Position numbers and translations under genes: made by a program. From Neurospora tetraspora (taxonomy: Eukaryota; Ascomycota; Sordariomycetes; Sordariales; Sordariaceae): a DNA stretch of 64,000 nucleotides. The stretch lies in NCBI RefSeq assembly GCF_033439725.1, contig NW_026944388.1:3534001-3598000 (forward strand). The letters are read 5' to 3'. Positions within the stretch are counted from its first letter, which is position 1. Each line of letters opens with the position of its first letter. This document shows, piece by piece, positions 24,457 through 34,097 of the stretch. The notes beneath the pieces are model-generated. The model worked only from the letters and a program-made list of their open reading frames with translations. It had not been told where the DNA came from and did no database searches.

Positions 24457-24852
24457 ACAGGATCCATGGAGTTGTTGGGTTGGGCTTTTGGTGTGAAGAA
24501 CATATATATACGTATGATATAGAACGTTGTAATATACTTGCATGAGACACTTACATAATAGATATGGTTGGAGAGGAATTAGGGGTGTGCCTTGGCTTTT
24601 GATTTGAGTTGAGATGGGAAACTGGGGGTGGCTGAGTTGAGCCCCCCCCTTTTCTGTCATTGTTTACTTGGGTATCTCCTGCTTTAACCCTAACCCCTAT
24701 TCCTAATTGCCCAATGCCTCGGGGGTTTAACGACAGACGTGCAAACCACCGTTATATGAACGTCCTTGAACATCCAAACCCGCCCCTTTCGCTTCCTTCA
24801 TATGCTGCCTATACTGATGCGTTCGTGTTTCGGGATCACAATGCGACTACTT
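24457..24852. other. Convergent 3' flanks of laa1 and fmp32
   Basis: This is non-coding. It contains a telomere-repeat-like motif at 24683-24697 (TTTAACCCTAACCCC) listed separately. Confidence 0.6.
24683..24697 (+). repeat. Interstitial telomere-like motif (CCCTAA)
   Basis: The string TTTAACCCTAACCCC holds nearly two CCCTAA units; Neurospora telomeres are TTAGGG repeats. It may be a telobox-type factor site or chance. Confidence 0.5.
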
Positions 24853-26189
24853 CTAGTTCGCCGCGAGTATTTCCGCCGCCATCGGCGCCGGCGCGCCGTC
24901 CCTCGTGCCATCATGTCTCCTGGCCTCCTCAGCTTCGCGCTTCTTTCTGTCGACCTCCTTCTGTCGCTCGTGGTTCACAAAAGTGGCGTAGCGCAGGGTG
25001 CCGAGGGTCGCGACCGCCATGAACAGTATTCCTACCACGGACCGGCGGATGAGAACCCAGCGCAGGGCTTCGATGTCGGAGCGGGCGTCGCTGTTGAGCA
25101 TGACGGAGATTTTGTAGTTTATCTGTTGAATCTGTTGGTGCACAAATGTTAGTTTACGGCGCTTATGGTTTCGTTATGGGATGAATTGAGGGAGAAAAAA
25201 AAAAGACCTACACGACTATCAACAGCCTTCTGCTCCTCCCTCACCGCCATTTTCCTATCGTTGAACATGCCGCGCACGTTATCGTTCAGCGTCAACAGCT
25301 CCTGGTTGAGCCTCTGCGTGAGTATGTCCACCTCGTGAAGCAGGTGCGTGCGCTGCTGCCGAAGCTGCTCGTCCGCCACCCGCCGGTTGTTTTTCACCTC
25401 GGTGCTCAGCTCCGAGCACGCCGCGCGAAACAGATATGACTCGTTCTCCACGTCGCTCTTGCTCACCAGCCCGGCCTGGGCCACGTCCAGATTCGTAGCC
25501 AGCAGCCCGCGAACGGCCTTCATCGCCGTGATGGCTTGCGTGAGCGTGTAGCCGCCGGCCGAGAGCTGTTTGACGAGCGAGTAGCTGTCGAAGTGGTGCA
25601 CGTAGGGAGGAGGTTGGAGGTGCGGTGGTCGGCCATTGCCGTGGTCGGGGTCGGTGAGGAGGCGCGTGGTGTGGTCTGATGAAGGCGGTTCCATGTAGAG
25701 AATTGTTTCCATGGGCGTCGTGGTGCTGCTCTTGTCTGCTGTTGGATCTGAACCGGTTTTCGCGGCGGCTGCTGTGGGTAGTTGTTCGGGGGTCCCGGAG
25801 CTTGGGGCTGTCTTGGGCCCATCGGGAACGCCTTCTGTTGGTGTTGTTGGCTCGCTCTTTTCTGGCTGCTGCTGCTGCTTCTCTGCCGGGGCAGCATTGG
25901 GTTTCGGGTCGGCGCTTGGTTTTGGGTCGGAAGACGTTGTTGGTGTCTCTTCATGTAATGGCTGTGGTTCTACGGCCTTTCCGTATTTGACAAAGGCGGC
26001 TTGCCTCCGGGAGGCGGAGCTCGAGAAAGGAGCTGAAGCGGTATGCGCGCAGCATGATGGCTGAGAAGAGTGAGGAGCGACATGACGACGAGGCTTGCGG
26101 GCGACGCGAGCGGCGGCTGGCTCGGACCAGAGAGCTCCTGTGCGGAAGAGCTGAGGATATAGGAAGGTCAAACGGCCTGGGGTGGCCAT
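24853..26189 (-). CDS. fmp32: FMP32/MCUR1-type (DUF1640) mitochondrial inner-membrane coiled-coil protein
   Basis: Exons 25212-26189 and 24853-25131 with an 80-bp intron give 418 residues. The start is the ATG at 26189; the frame is open above it only to a GTG. The N-terminus is arginine/serine-rich and acid-poor like a presequence. Residues about 70-175 are a disordered proline/glutamine/threonine region not typical of the yeast protein. The conserved DUF1640 core begins HHFDSYSLVKQLSAGGYT, followed by long coiled coils (about 260-350), and a single membrane helix SVVGILFMAVATLGTLRYA near residues 355-377. Yeast Fmp32 supports complex IV assembly; animal MCUR1 is tied to the calcium uniporter. 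Which role applies here is not settled by sequence. Confidence 0.88.
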
Positions 26190-26835
26190 TGTGTCGCAAG
26201 ATAAGAGCTTTGTTGCTGCCCGAGCTATCACAATCTTAGAAGCGGACTTGGAGGGGAGCTTGGAGGGGATCGCGGGGTTCTAGATGGGCGTTGGGAGGGA
26301 ATGCGACTGTTGGGTTGTAACAAAGTGTTGTTGGATTCGGGAGCAAAGGATAAAAGGAGGAAAGGGAGTGATAACAGCAGCTAGACGGCTACAATGTTGG
26401 TGGGTCGGGAACAGCCGGTTGGAAATCACCTCAATGTCATGCATACGACTGGGCCGCCGTCAACGGAGCTCGGGATCCATTGTCGCGATTCCAGCCCAGG
26501 GGCAATGGGAAAGGATGAAACGGCTAGGCGGGCTGGTGTGCTGCACTGCTGCTGCCAGCCGGAGCTCAGTTGTTCAATGCCAAGAGATAGAGCAGGCCGC
26601 TCGGTGCTGGTCGGTGGAGCACACACGTCAGACCGTTCCTGAAGGAGGAAGTGACGTGCATCGGACACTCTGATGTCTCGAACGCACTTGACAGTAGAAC
26701 TTTTTGTGTGATAAGACTCTGATAAGACATTGAGGCAGCTTCCATTGTCTACCATAGCGCGCCACGGGGGTTGTAGAAAACGATCCTCGGGATGTTCTTG
26801 TAATTGTAAGATACATTTCGGGATGATTTCGGGCT

Positions 26836-26859
26836 GAAACTGATCCATGGATCAGTTTC
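26836..26859. repeat. 24-bp perfect palindrome, left subterminal copy
   Basis: The half-site GAAACTGATCCA is followed directly by its reverse complement. It starts 84 bp from the left end of the element and is identical to the copy at 27065-27088. Confidence 0.95.
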
Positions 26860-27064
26860 AAGTCAAAATGACACGGCAAGAGGATCTCTATTATCCTTTC
26901 TCAAACGAAACTATTATATATGGGCAAAATCGACTGCTTTGAAAATAATCCCAAAAGGAATCCCTCACTTAAAATATTTCCAATGGGGATTAATTCAAGG
27001 AAAAGACTATCATCAAGGCTGTTTTACCGAAGGAAAATGTCCCTAGACGTCTATATTTCAGGAG

Positions 27065-27088
27065 GAAACTGATCCATGGATCAGTTTC
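27065..27088. repeat. 24-bp perfect palindrome, right subterminal copy
   Basis: This is identical to the left copy. About 20 bp following each copy are also similar in direct orientation (TTTCAA..CAAAAT). Confidence 0.95.
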
Positions 27089-28011
27089 AATACAAAATCA
27101 TACACTTGGTTAGAGAATTTTACAGTTACAAGAACATGCCGAGGATCGTTTTCTACAACCCCCGTGGCGCGCTATGGTACCTCTACGTGAACCAAAATGT
27201 TATCAACGGTTCAAAGAATTCAGACTAAAGGAACTTGAAGTGGCCAATGAGAGGCCGACTTCCATCCGCATTTTGCGGGAATGACACCTCAATCGTTGAC
27301 CGCTGATGTTGACACTCAACGCAGTTAGTACCTGCCTCCACTATAACGCAAGGAACTACGCCCTGCTTTTACAGGGCATTCATGCTATGGGTGCAGAACG
27401 CGAATGAAAAAAGATCGATTCGTCTCAATACAACCCTCAAAACTCATTCATCTGATTGTTATCTTGCACGTCCTTGTTGTGTACTGTCCAACAAAATATC
27501 GTCACTGCAGCACAAAACAGAGAGAAAGAGGTAAGTACGTTCCACCAACATGGAGGGATTGCAACCATGTCGAAAGGCCCTTCCATGACCGAGGTTCCTG
27601 GTCCCGCGCGGCAGCTGATTGACTCACGGTTCGCTTCAAGTCGTGGAACTCACAATCTTTCCACTTGCGCCCACCAACACGGCACGGGTGCCAGCCCTGG
27701 GACGCTGCTTCTTCCCGTCGTCATCTTCTCTGCTTGCACACACCATACTCGCCCTGCTGCTTCATAAACTACGGGGACCCGTCTCTTGTCCATCTTATCT
27801 CTACTCCAACCATTCTTCTTCGTTACCATCTTAGCCACGCACCACATCCACCGGTCTCAATTAAGTATTTTGGCTCGAGTCATGTACGCGCTCACAGTGT
27901 CTTTGTTTCCCATCCTTGCCCATGTCTCATGCTAACTGACGCTGTAGTCCATAGTGTCTCTTTATAATTCGCTGACCTGGCAGCTGTTCCAGGCGTTAAT
28001 GTTGGCTGCAG

Positions 28012-29961
28012 ATGGCTTCCCCGTATGGTTTGTACACCCATCCCCTTCCGAGTGAATCAAGGCCAATATGGCTCCTCAGAACCTGAAGGTACTCACTGAC
28101 AACACCTCCCATAGATCCCGTGGCCACGGATCCACCACTTCTGGACAGAAGTAGCGAGATCAAAACCTATACCACCTCGAGGTTTACTTATCCCGGCCTG
28201 CGTATCTTTTATCGCCGCCACCAACAGGCCGACCGTCTTCCAAAGGAGCCAGCGCCGATACCACTACTCGTTTTTATCCATGGACTTGGCGGCTCAGTAG
28301 CTCAGTTTCACCCGTTGCTCACCAGCCTGACCTCGGTGGCGTCCTGCTTGGCTATTGATCTTCCAGGGTGCGGGAGGTCCGAGTTCTCAGTCCGCCAATG
28401 GGAAGCATATACCACTGATGCCCTGGTAGAGCTCCTGGAGATTATTATCGAGGACTACCGTGAGAAAGAGGATGGCCAGGGTGTAGTATTGATTGGTCAC
28501 AGTATGGGTGCCTCTCTTGCTGCACTACTGGCGAGCCCGAGACTGCCACCCCGGACTCAACTGCATGAGCACGTCGTTGGCTTGATCGCAATCTGTCCCA
28601 GCTCAGGTCTTCCATCCAAGAAGCAGATTATGATCTTCAGGGCTCTGCTTTGGATCCCTGAATTCATTTTCAACCTTTGGAGAGCGTGGGACAGGAGAGG
28701 CGGAAGCCAGAGTGCGAGCGTTAACAGGTTCGTTGGCGCCGATGCCGACCCCGAAGCAAAGCGGCTCCAGGACTTATACAACAACCAAAGTAATTCGTCA
28801 GTCTGGCGTCGTATGGCTTGGGGTTGTCTACCGACCTATGTCAATGGGCAACCTCAGGGCGGCCTACCCTCAAAGGAAACCTGGGAAAAGCTGAACGTGC
28901 CAGTTTTCTTGGTGGGAGGAGAAGACGATAGAGTCACTCCTCCTAGGGAGATTGCCAAGATCCGTGGCTTTCTGGAAAACAAGACAACACCAGACACGAT
29001 TTCACCCGGCACCTCAGTTGTTGCTGATTCAGCAGCGCCGGTAGACATCAACGCAGCAGTATCCAAGATTGATGCCTTGACAAGTTTGGGACAAGCAGAC
29101 GAAAATGCTCGAGAGGGGGCGGATCAGGAGCCAGTACACCAGACACAGGTCGCTGAACCAGAGGAAGGAGCGGACGATCCGTCGACGCCTACTGAGCAGG
29201 CAGCGAGTCTACCGTCTTTGTCTCTCCACCCCAAGAAGGTTGTGCGCTCGGTCATCATGGGCAAGCCAGCCACGCACGCTTTACTATACACACCATCAAC
29301 AGCCCGTATCTTAGCGGGACTGATATCGGATTTTATGGTTGTGCATATCACTGGTCGTCTTGACTTGGGCTGGCAACTGCAGTACCTTTCTCGGGATGGC
29401 AAGTGGGATGTCAAGAATCTTCAGAAGTGGCAGGCTGTGGAGCCTGTTTCTGAACCTATCGGTGGTATCTTCCGTGCCATGAAGACATTGCGCGAGGTCG
29501 ACGAAGTTCACAGTCCTTCCGAGTTTGTCAAGAAGTGGGGTGGTGTCATCAAGGACGTCATCGACATTTCGCATGACAACCCGGTTTACAACCCTCAGGG
29601 TCTCGAGAAGGGAGGAATACACTACCACAAGTTCCCAACGGTGTCCAAGGTCCCGCCTACGGATGCGGAGATCAAGGGCTTCATTGAGCTTGTTGACAAG
29701 ATCCGTGCCGAGCAAAAGGAGCGGGCGAAGAGAGAAAAGTGGGGAGAAGAGTATTACATTGGAGTCCATTGCCACTACGGCTTCAACAGAACGGGATTTT
29801 TCCTTGTCTGTTATCTTGTTGAGCGATGCGGTTATACCCCGAAGGCGGCTATCGAGCATTTTGCTAAGAGCAGGCCCAAGGGCATCAAGCATGCTCACTT
29901 CAAGGACCGGCTGTATGTCCGGTATTCTGGTTTGGAGATTAAGGCAATTGAGGAGGAGTGA
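28012..29961 (+). CDS. Alpha/beta-hydrolase fused to an RNA-triphosphatase-like cysteine phosphatase
   Basis: The main exon is 28115-29961. The proposed first exon 28012-28027 encodes MASPY plus one base, with an 87-bp intron (donor GTTTGT, weak; acceptor CCCATAG), giving 620 residues. Residues about 25-415 are an alpha/beta-hydrolase: oxyanion region VFIHGLGGS, nucleophile elbow GHSMGAS with Ser135, acid candidates in GGEDDRVTP near 276, and a possible histidine at 393 (PATHALLY). A disordered acidic insert sits before the last hydrolase part. Residues about 470-610 form a dual-specificity phosphatase fold with the P-loop VHCHYGFNRTGF (Cys558, Arg564) and then SRPKGI. That P-loop and the surrounding KGGIHYHKF segment match the RNA 5'-triphosphatase/capping-enzyme branch of the family, as found in metazoans. 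Substrates are unknown. The main exon is certain; the first exon is less so. Confidence 0.85.
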
Positions 29962-30253
29962 GATTTCACTCGCCCTTTTTTTATTTGCTGGTTTACTTCA
30001 CTGTAAATGTCTCGAGTTTCTTCGAGCTATGTCTATCTGATGATACGAGCGGTTGGATTAGTTGTAAGCGATTCCTTGGTCATGGCAGTGTGGTTGGGCC
30101 TTGTACGAAAAGATAGATGGCATGGGCGTCTGGAAGGTTAATGCTGTTTGATTATTGATACCTTGAAATACTAGCCTGTATTCCTTCTTTTTGAACAGTT
30201 GAGTCTTGGGTTGCTGTTCGGATAAATCAAAGCATAGCTGAAGAACATCACGA

Positions 30254-30703
30254 TCACGACAACTGTCCCTGACTAGCCAAATACGCAGCTCCCGAGTCAG
30301 CCCAAACCTCATACTTCTTAACCCTTGCCTCCTCGTCAAACTCCAACACATACGCAAACACCTCGTCCCAGCTCTGTCCCGTCTTATTGTTCGTGAACAC
30401 TGCCTCCCCCCTAACCGACACCTTACGCACCTCCGAATCCACAATGTAATTAGAAAATCGCATGTCCTTGTAACTCAACTGCTCCCCAATGGTCTTGAAG
30501 TATTCCAGAAATCCATCTTTGCCCTTGTATTCGCGGCCCAGAAAGGGTGCCAAGCGAGGCAGACCGTGCTCGAGGACTATGATGTCATCGCTTTTGGCCG
30601 TGAAGTGTTTGGAAAGGATCTCGGACGGAGGGGTTTGGGAGGCGAAGGCGGAGCAGAAGGATTCAGAGGCGGTGAGGAGGAATTTTCTGGTTGTTGAAGA
30701 CAT
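30254..30703 (-). CDS. NTF2-like (SnoaL-type fold) small protein
   Basis: This is a single exon of 149 residues starting MSSTTRKFLLTASESFCSAF. The pattern is that of the cone-shaped NTF2-like fold: a helical start, then FLGREYKGKDGFLEYFKTIG, then beta strands MRFSNYIVDSEVRKVSVRGEA and WDEVFAYVLEFDEEARVKKYE. Family members include ketosteroid isomerase-like enzymes and non-catalytic proteins, and nothing here fixes a substrate. It is convergent with the hydrolase-phosphatase gene and divergent from the alkaline phosphatase. Confidence 0.8.
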   Translation of the reverse strand: MSSTTRKFLLTASESFCSAFASQTPPSEILSKHFTAKSDDIIVLEHGLPRLAPFLGREYKGKDGFLEYFKTIGEQLSYKDMRFSNYIVDSEVRKVSVRGEAVFTNNKTGQSWDEVFAYVLEFDEEARVKKYEVWADSGAAYLASQGQLS

Positions 30704-31536
30704 TTTTAAATTTGTTTGGATGTGTTGGGGTGTTGATATCGTGAACTTGTTAGTGTTGGAGTTGTGTTGGTTCTCCGTGTGAAAGCGAGTCTTGTGTAAC
30801 ATGCATGGATGAATTGATGCCGAGCGTGGGAAGCACGGCTGCACGACAGGGGACCGACAGGGTTGCTTTCAGTGGTCAGGCGGACGAATCATGGGCTCCT
30901 GCCGCACCCGATGCTGTCAGATTGGCACCACTACCGCTTTTTTCCATTCCCGTCGGATTTATCCCCACGTTGTACAGCCAATCACATCTGGTGAAGGACT
31001 TGCATGCTGACGACTCAACGGGGCATGCAGCCCAGCAAACCACATAATTGGCCAAAATAGTGTGGGGATAAATCCGAGTTGAATGAAAAAAAGCGGTACA
31101 CCAAACTGGCAAAACTGGAGCTCCGAACTTGTCGGAGTAGTGGCTCAATCAGCCAACCTATAATCTGACAGATGCAGCCCTATCGCCGCTGTCCGCACTG
31201 CGTCTTGAGTCTTGACCGCTGTGCGTTGATAACGTCCAGTCAGATGTGAGGACGTCCTGCTACGGCCCCTGCCTGGAGATAGCCAAAGAGGTGCTCAAAC
31301 AGTCACCAAAGAGCGCTTTACCTTATAAGATGTACCACGTCACCCGCCCACCGTGACGGAGACGAGGGGAGACGGGGCACAGACAGGCACGCGCCGCCGG
31401 TTTCGAAGTCGGTTTCAATCCCATCTTTCTTTTCGTCCCATCTTCCCGCATCTTTTCTTTCCCCTTTCTTCCCTTTTTTCTACGCAACTGAAAGCTCGGT
31501 ATAAGGGCTGATCGCAACCATATCTCTAACACCACA
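30704..31536. promoter_or_regulatory. Divergent upstream region of the NTF2-like gene and pho8, with a MITE
   Basis: This 833-bp interval contains the inverted-repeat element at 30932-31098. Downstream of it, 31320-31536 is the pyrimidine-rich pho8 leader with TTATAAGATG near 31323. The element may affect either promoter. Confidence 0.6.
30932..31098. mobile_element. MITE-like element, copy 2 (intact ends)
   Basis: The 167-bp element has terminal inverted repeats of about 37 bp that match at 33 positions. The left end reads TACCGCTTTTTTCCATTC and the right end inverts to TACCGCTTTTTTTCATTC; both run on into CGGATTTATCCCCAC. The outermost TA on each side is consistent with a TA target duplication. 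The interior aligns in the same orientation with the element at 5011-5151. It has no coding capacity. Confidence 0.8.
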
Positions 31537-33447
31537 ATGGTAAGTGAAAGCTCTCCGCTCCTACACAAAGAGTGATTTCGGACGTTAACCGGGGTTGGAT
31601 CCTACCGCACAGGCGCCGTCTCCGGAACGCAGGCCGTTGTTGGCCTCCGACGACCAGTCTCCCGATGGCCGGGACGACCGCGACAGCGATAATGCCGCTC
31701 CCAGGTCACGATGGCGCGAGCTTGCGCTCTTCACCTGGGCCCTCGTTGCTACCGCCGCCGTGATTGTTCTGGCCGTGGTGATCCAGCACAGTAACTCCAC
31801 CCAACACTCGTCGACTTCACCGGCAGCGGTCTCTGACTCCTCGGTAGCCGGCGGCAAGAAGACCGGTTCCTCGTCCGGTGGCAAGCGCAACTTGGTATTT
31901 ATGGTGTCTGATGGCATGGGACCCGCCTCGCTCTCTCTTACGCGCTCGTTCCGCCAGCTCACCCAGGATCTGCCTATCGACGATACCCTCACCCTCGACC
32001 GTCACTTCTGGGGAACCTCCCGCACGCGCTCGAGCAACAGCTTGGTGACAGACTCTGCTGCCGGTGCCACTGCCTTCTCCTGCGGTCTGAAGAGCTACAA
32101 TGGCGCTATCTCAATGCTTCCTGATCACACACCTTGCGGCACCGTTCTCGAGGCTGCCAAGCGCGCTGGGTACCACACCGGGTTGGTGGTGACCACCGAT
32201 ATCACGGACGCCACCCCTGCTTGCTTCGCTGCTCACGTCTTCCATCGCATGCAGGGCGATGAGATTGCGCTGCACGAGGTTGGCCATGGTCCTCTTGGTC
32301 GCACAGTCGATCTCATGTTGGGCGGCGGCAGATGCCACTTCTTGCCTAAGGGGACCCCGGGCAGCTGCAGACAGGATGATATCGATGTTACCAAGCTTGC
32401 TCAGGAGAAGTATGGGTGGAACTATGTTGACAATCGCGCCGGTTTCGATTCCCTTGGCCTGGGCAAGAACGTCTCCTTGCCACAGCTGGGTCTGTTTGCG
32501 ACCACGGATGTTCCCTTCGAGATCGACCGCCGCAACATGGCGGATGTGTATCCCAGTCTGAGCGAGATGGCTGCCACGGCTCTTGCGGCGCTCGAGGAGG
32601 CTACCAAGGATACTGAGAAGGGCTTCTTCCTCATGATTGAGGGCAGCAGAATTGACCATGCCGGTCATATCAATGACCCTGCGGCTCAGGTCCGTGAGGT
32701 GCTTGAGTACGACAAGACCTTCAAGTCTGTTCTCGACTTTATCGAGAAGTCGGACACTGAGACCATCTTGGTTGCCACAAGCGATCATGAGACCGGCGGT
32801 CTGTCCACTGCTTGGCGTATGTTCATTCTTCCCCCTTTCTTCTTCTGACCTATGACATTTAACTAACACCCCTTGCAGATGCACCCAGCGAACTCCCCGT
32901 CTACAACTGGCACCCCACCGTCCTGGCCCGCGCCAACGCCTCATCCGAGTACCTCACCGTCCTCCTCCTCAAGCACATCGCCGAAACCGGCGACAAGGAA
33001 GAGTCGCTCCTCCGCTGGATCAACGACGAGCTCGTCGTCAAGCACCTCAACATCAACGACGCCTCCGAGGTCGAACTCAACTCGATCGCCAGCAACCCGG
33101 CCCTGGCCATCCAGCTCTTTGCCCGCATGGTCAGCGTCCGCGCCCGCGTCGGCTGGAGCACCCACGGCCACAGCGCCGTGGACGTGAACATCTACAGCTC
33201 TGGCGGCCGCGGCACGGAGAAGATTAGGGGTAACGTGGAGAACACGGATGTGGGCAAGTTCTTGAGGGGGTGGCTCGATTTGGATAGCGAGGTGGAGGAT
33301 ATTACCAAGGAGCTGGCCAAGAAGTTGGGCAGCAAGGCTCCCTCGCAGAAGCAGTTGGAGAAGATCGAGAAGGCATCGACCGCTTTTGAGGCTGATGGAC
33401 TTGCTCATGGCGGGTTTGAGTCGGGGCTTTATGGTCATTTGTTGTGA
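31537..33447 (+). CDS. pho8: Vacuolar alkaline phosphatase (PHO8-like)
   Basis: Exon 1 is just the ATG (31537-31539). After a 73-bp intron, exon 2 runs 31613-32816 and exon 3 32879-33447, for 591 residues. This is a type II membrane protein: a cytosolic tail of about 36 residues, a membrane helix near 37-58, then the lumenal enzyme. Active-site motifs are VFMVSDGMG, the phosphoserine motif TDSAAGATA (Ser149), MIEGSRIDHAGH and ATSDHETGG. The tail contains ERRPLL (residues 6-11), an acidic dileucine of the kind that directs yeast Pho8 to the vacuole by the AP-3 route. Phosphate starvation control is likely by family, but I find no CACGTG site just upstream. Confidence 0.94.
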
Positions 33448-34097
33448 GATGGTAGCCTGAAGTATTAAGAGGGCGTTTCGAGGAGTTTCCTTTGTAGTGT
33501 ACATGGATATGATGCATACGATCTTGATACGATATGGGTGGAAGGATGAGCGATGCGAAGTGTTGCATAGAGATTGAACATTGGCATGAGCGACAACGGA
33601 GTTGCATGGTACTTATTGGCTGGTTGGCGTTTGTGTCATAGTAGAGGTATAGCGTTCATGGTTTAATGCTAGCGTTGTCGTTTGGATATCTGTCGTCATG
33701 TCTGAGTCTTCGTGGCTTCTCAACAAACAGCCATAGTCTTCTATCACAATGAAACATGCGCAGGATTCATACATATTAACTGCCTGAACGACTAATGCAC
33801 GCACATCGAGGGAGGGACCATGAACATCATATCCTTCACTGTTCCAGGAAGCCTAGCATTGTCATCATGAACACATTCGCAAGCGATTTTTCAGGCACGA
33901 TTCGAACATAGAGGCAATTCATCAATTCGATTTCATTCCGAACTCCCGCTCCTAGAGGTAGAAATAGGACCACTCCTGTCATTCTGTTTTCTGGCGGCAT
34001 CACATGAGCCCCTCAAGTAAACGAAAAAACCAGCGAAGTATCATAAACTACATCCATTTTTTATGACCATCATGACCAGCATCAATCATGTCATCAT
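33448..34097. other. Convergent 3' flanks of pho8 and the GABA transaminase gene
   Basis: About 650 bp is non-coding; only short frames of no recognisable kind occur. It should contain both terminators. Confidence 0.5.

Larger units (their letters stand above)
26752..27177. mobile_element. 426-bp non-autonomous TIR element with TA target duplication
   Basis: Terminal inverted repeats of 58 bp (26752-26809 and 27120-27177) match at 56 positions, starting CCATAGCGCGCCACGGGGGT. Each end abuts a TA dinucleotide (26750-26751 and 27178-27179), the duplication expected for Tc1/mariner-type insertion. Inside each terminal repeat lies an identical 24-bp perfect palindrome with half GAAACTGATCCA (26836-26859 and 27065-27088). 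The AT-rich centre codes for nothing recognisable. The near-identity of the arms suggests it is young or protected from decay. Confidence 0.85.
26190..28011. other. Intergenic with a complete inverted-repeat element
   Basis: About 1.8 kb separates the fmp32 start and the start of the hydrolase-phosphatase fusion. It contains the 426-bp element at 26752-27177. The stretch 27400-28011 is pyrimidine-rich with possible leader-intron signals (a GTAAGTACG donor near 27531). No gene is supported. Confidence 0.55.

Noticed and set aside
32111-32944. 277-codon reverse frame across the alkaline phosphatase gene
   Set aside because: It is a shadow of a well-supported enzyme gene and crosses its intron.
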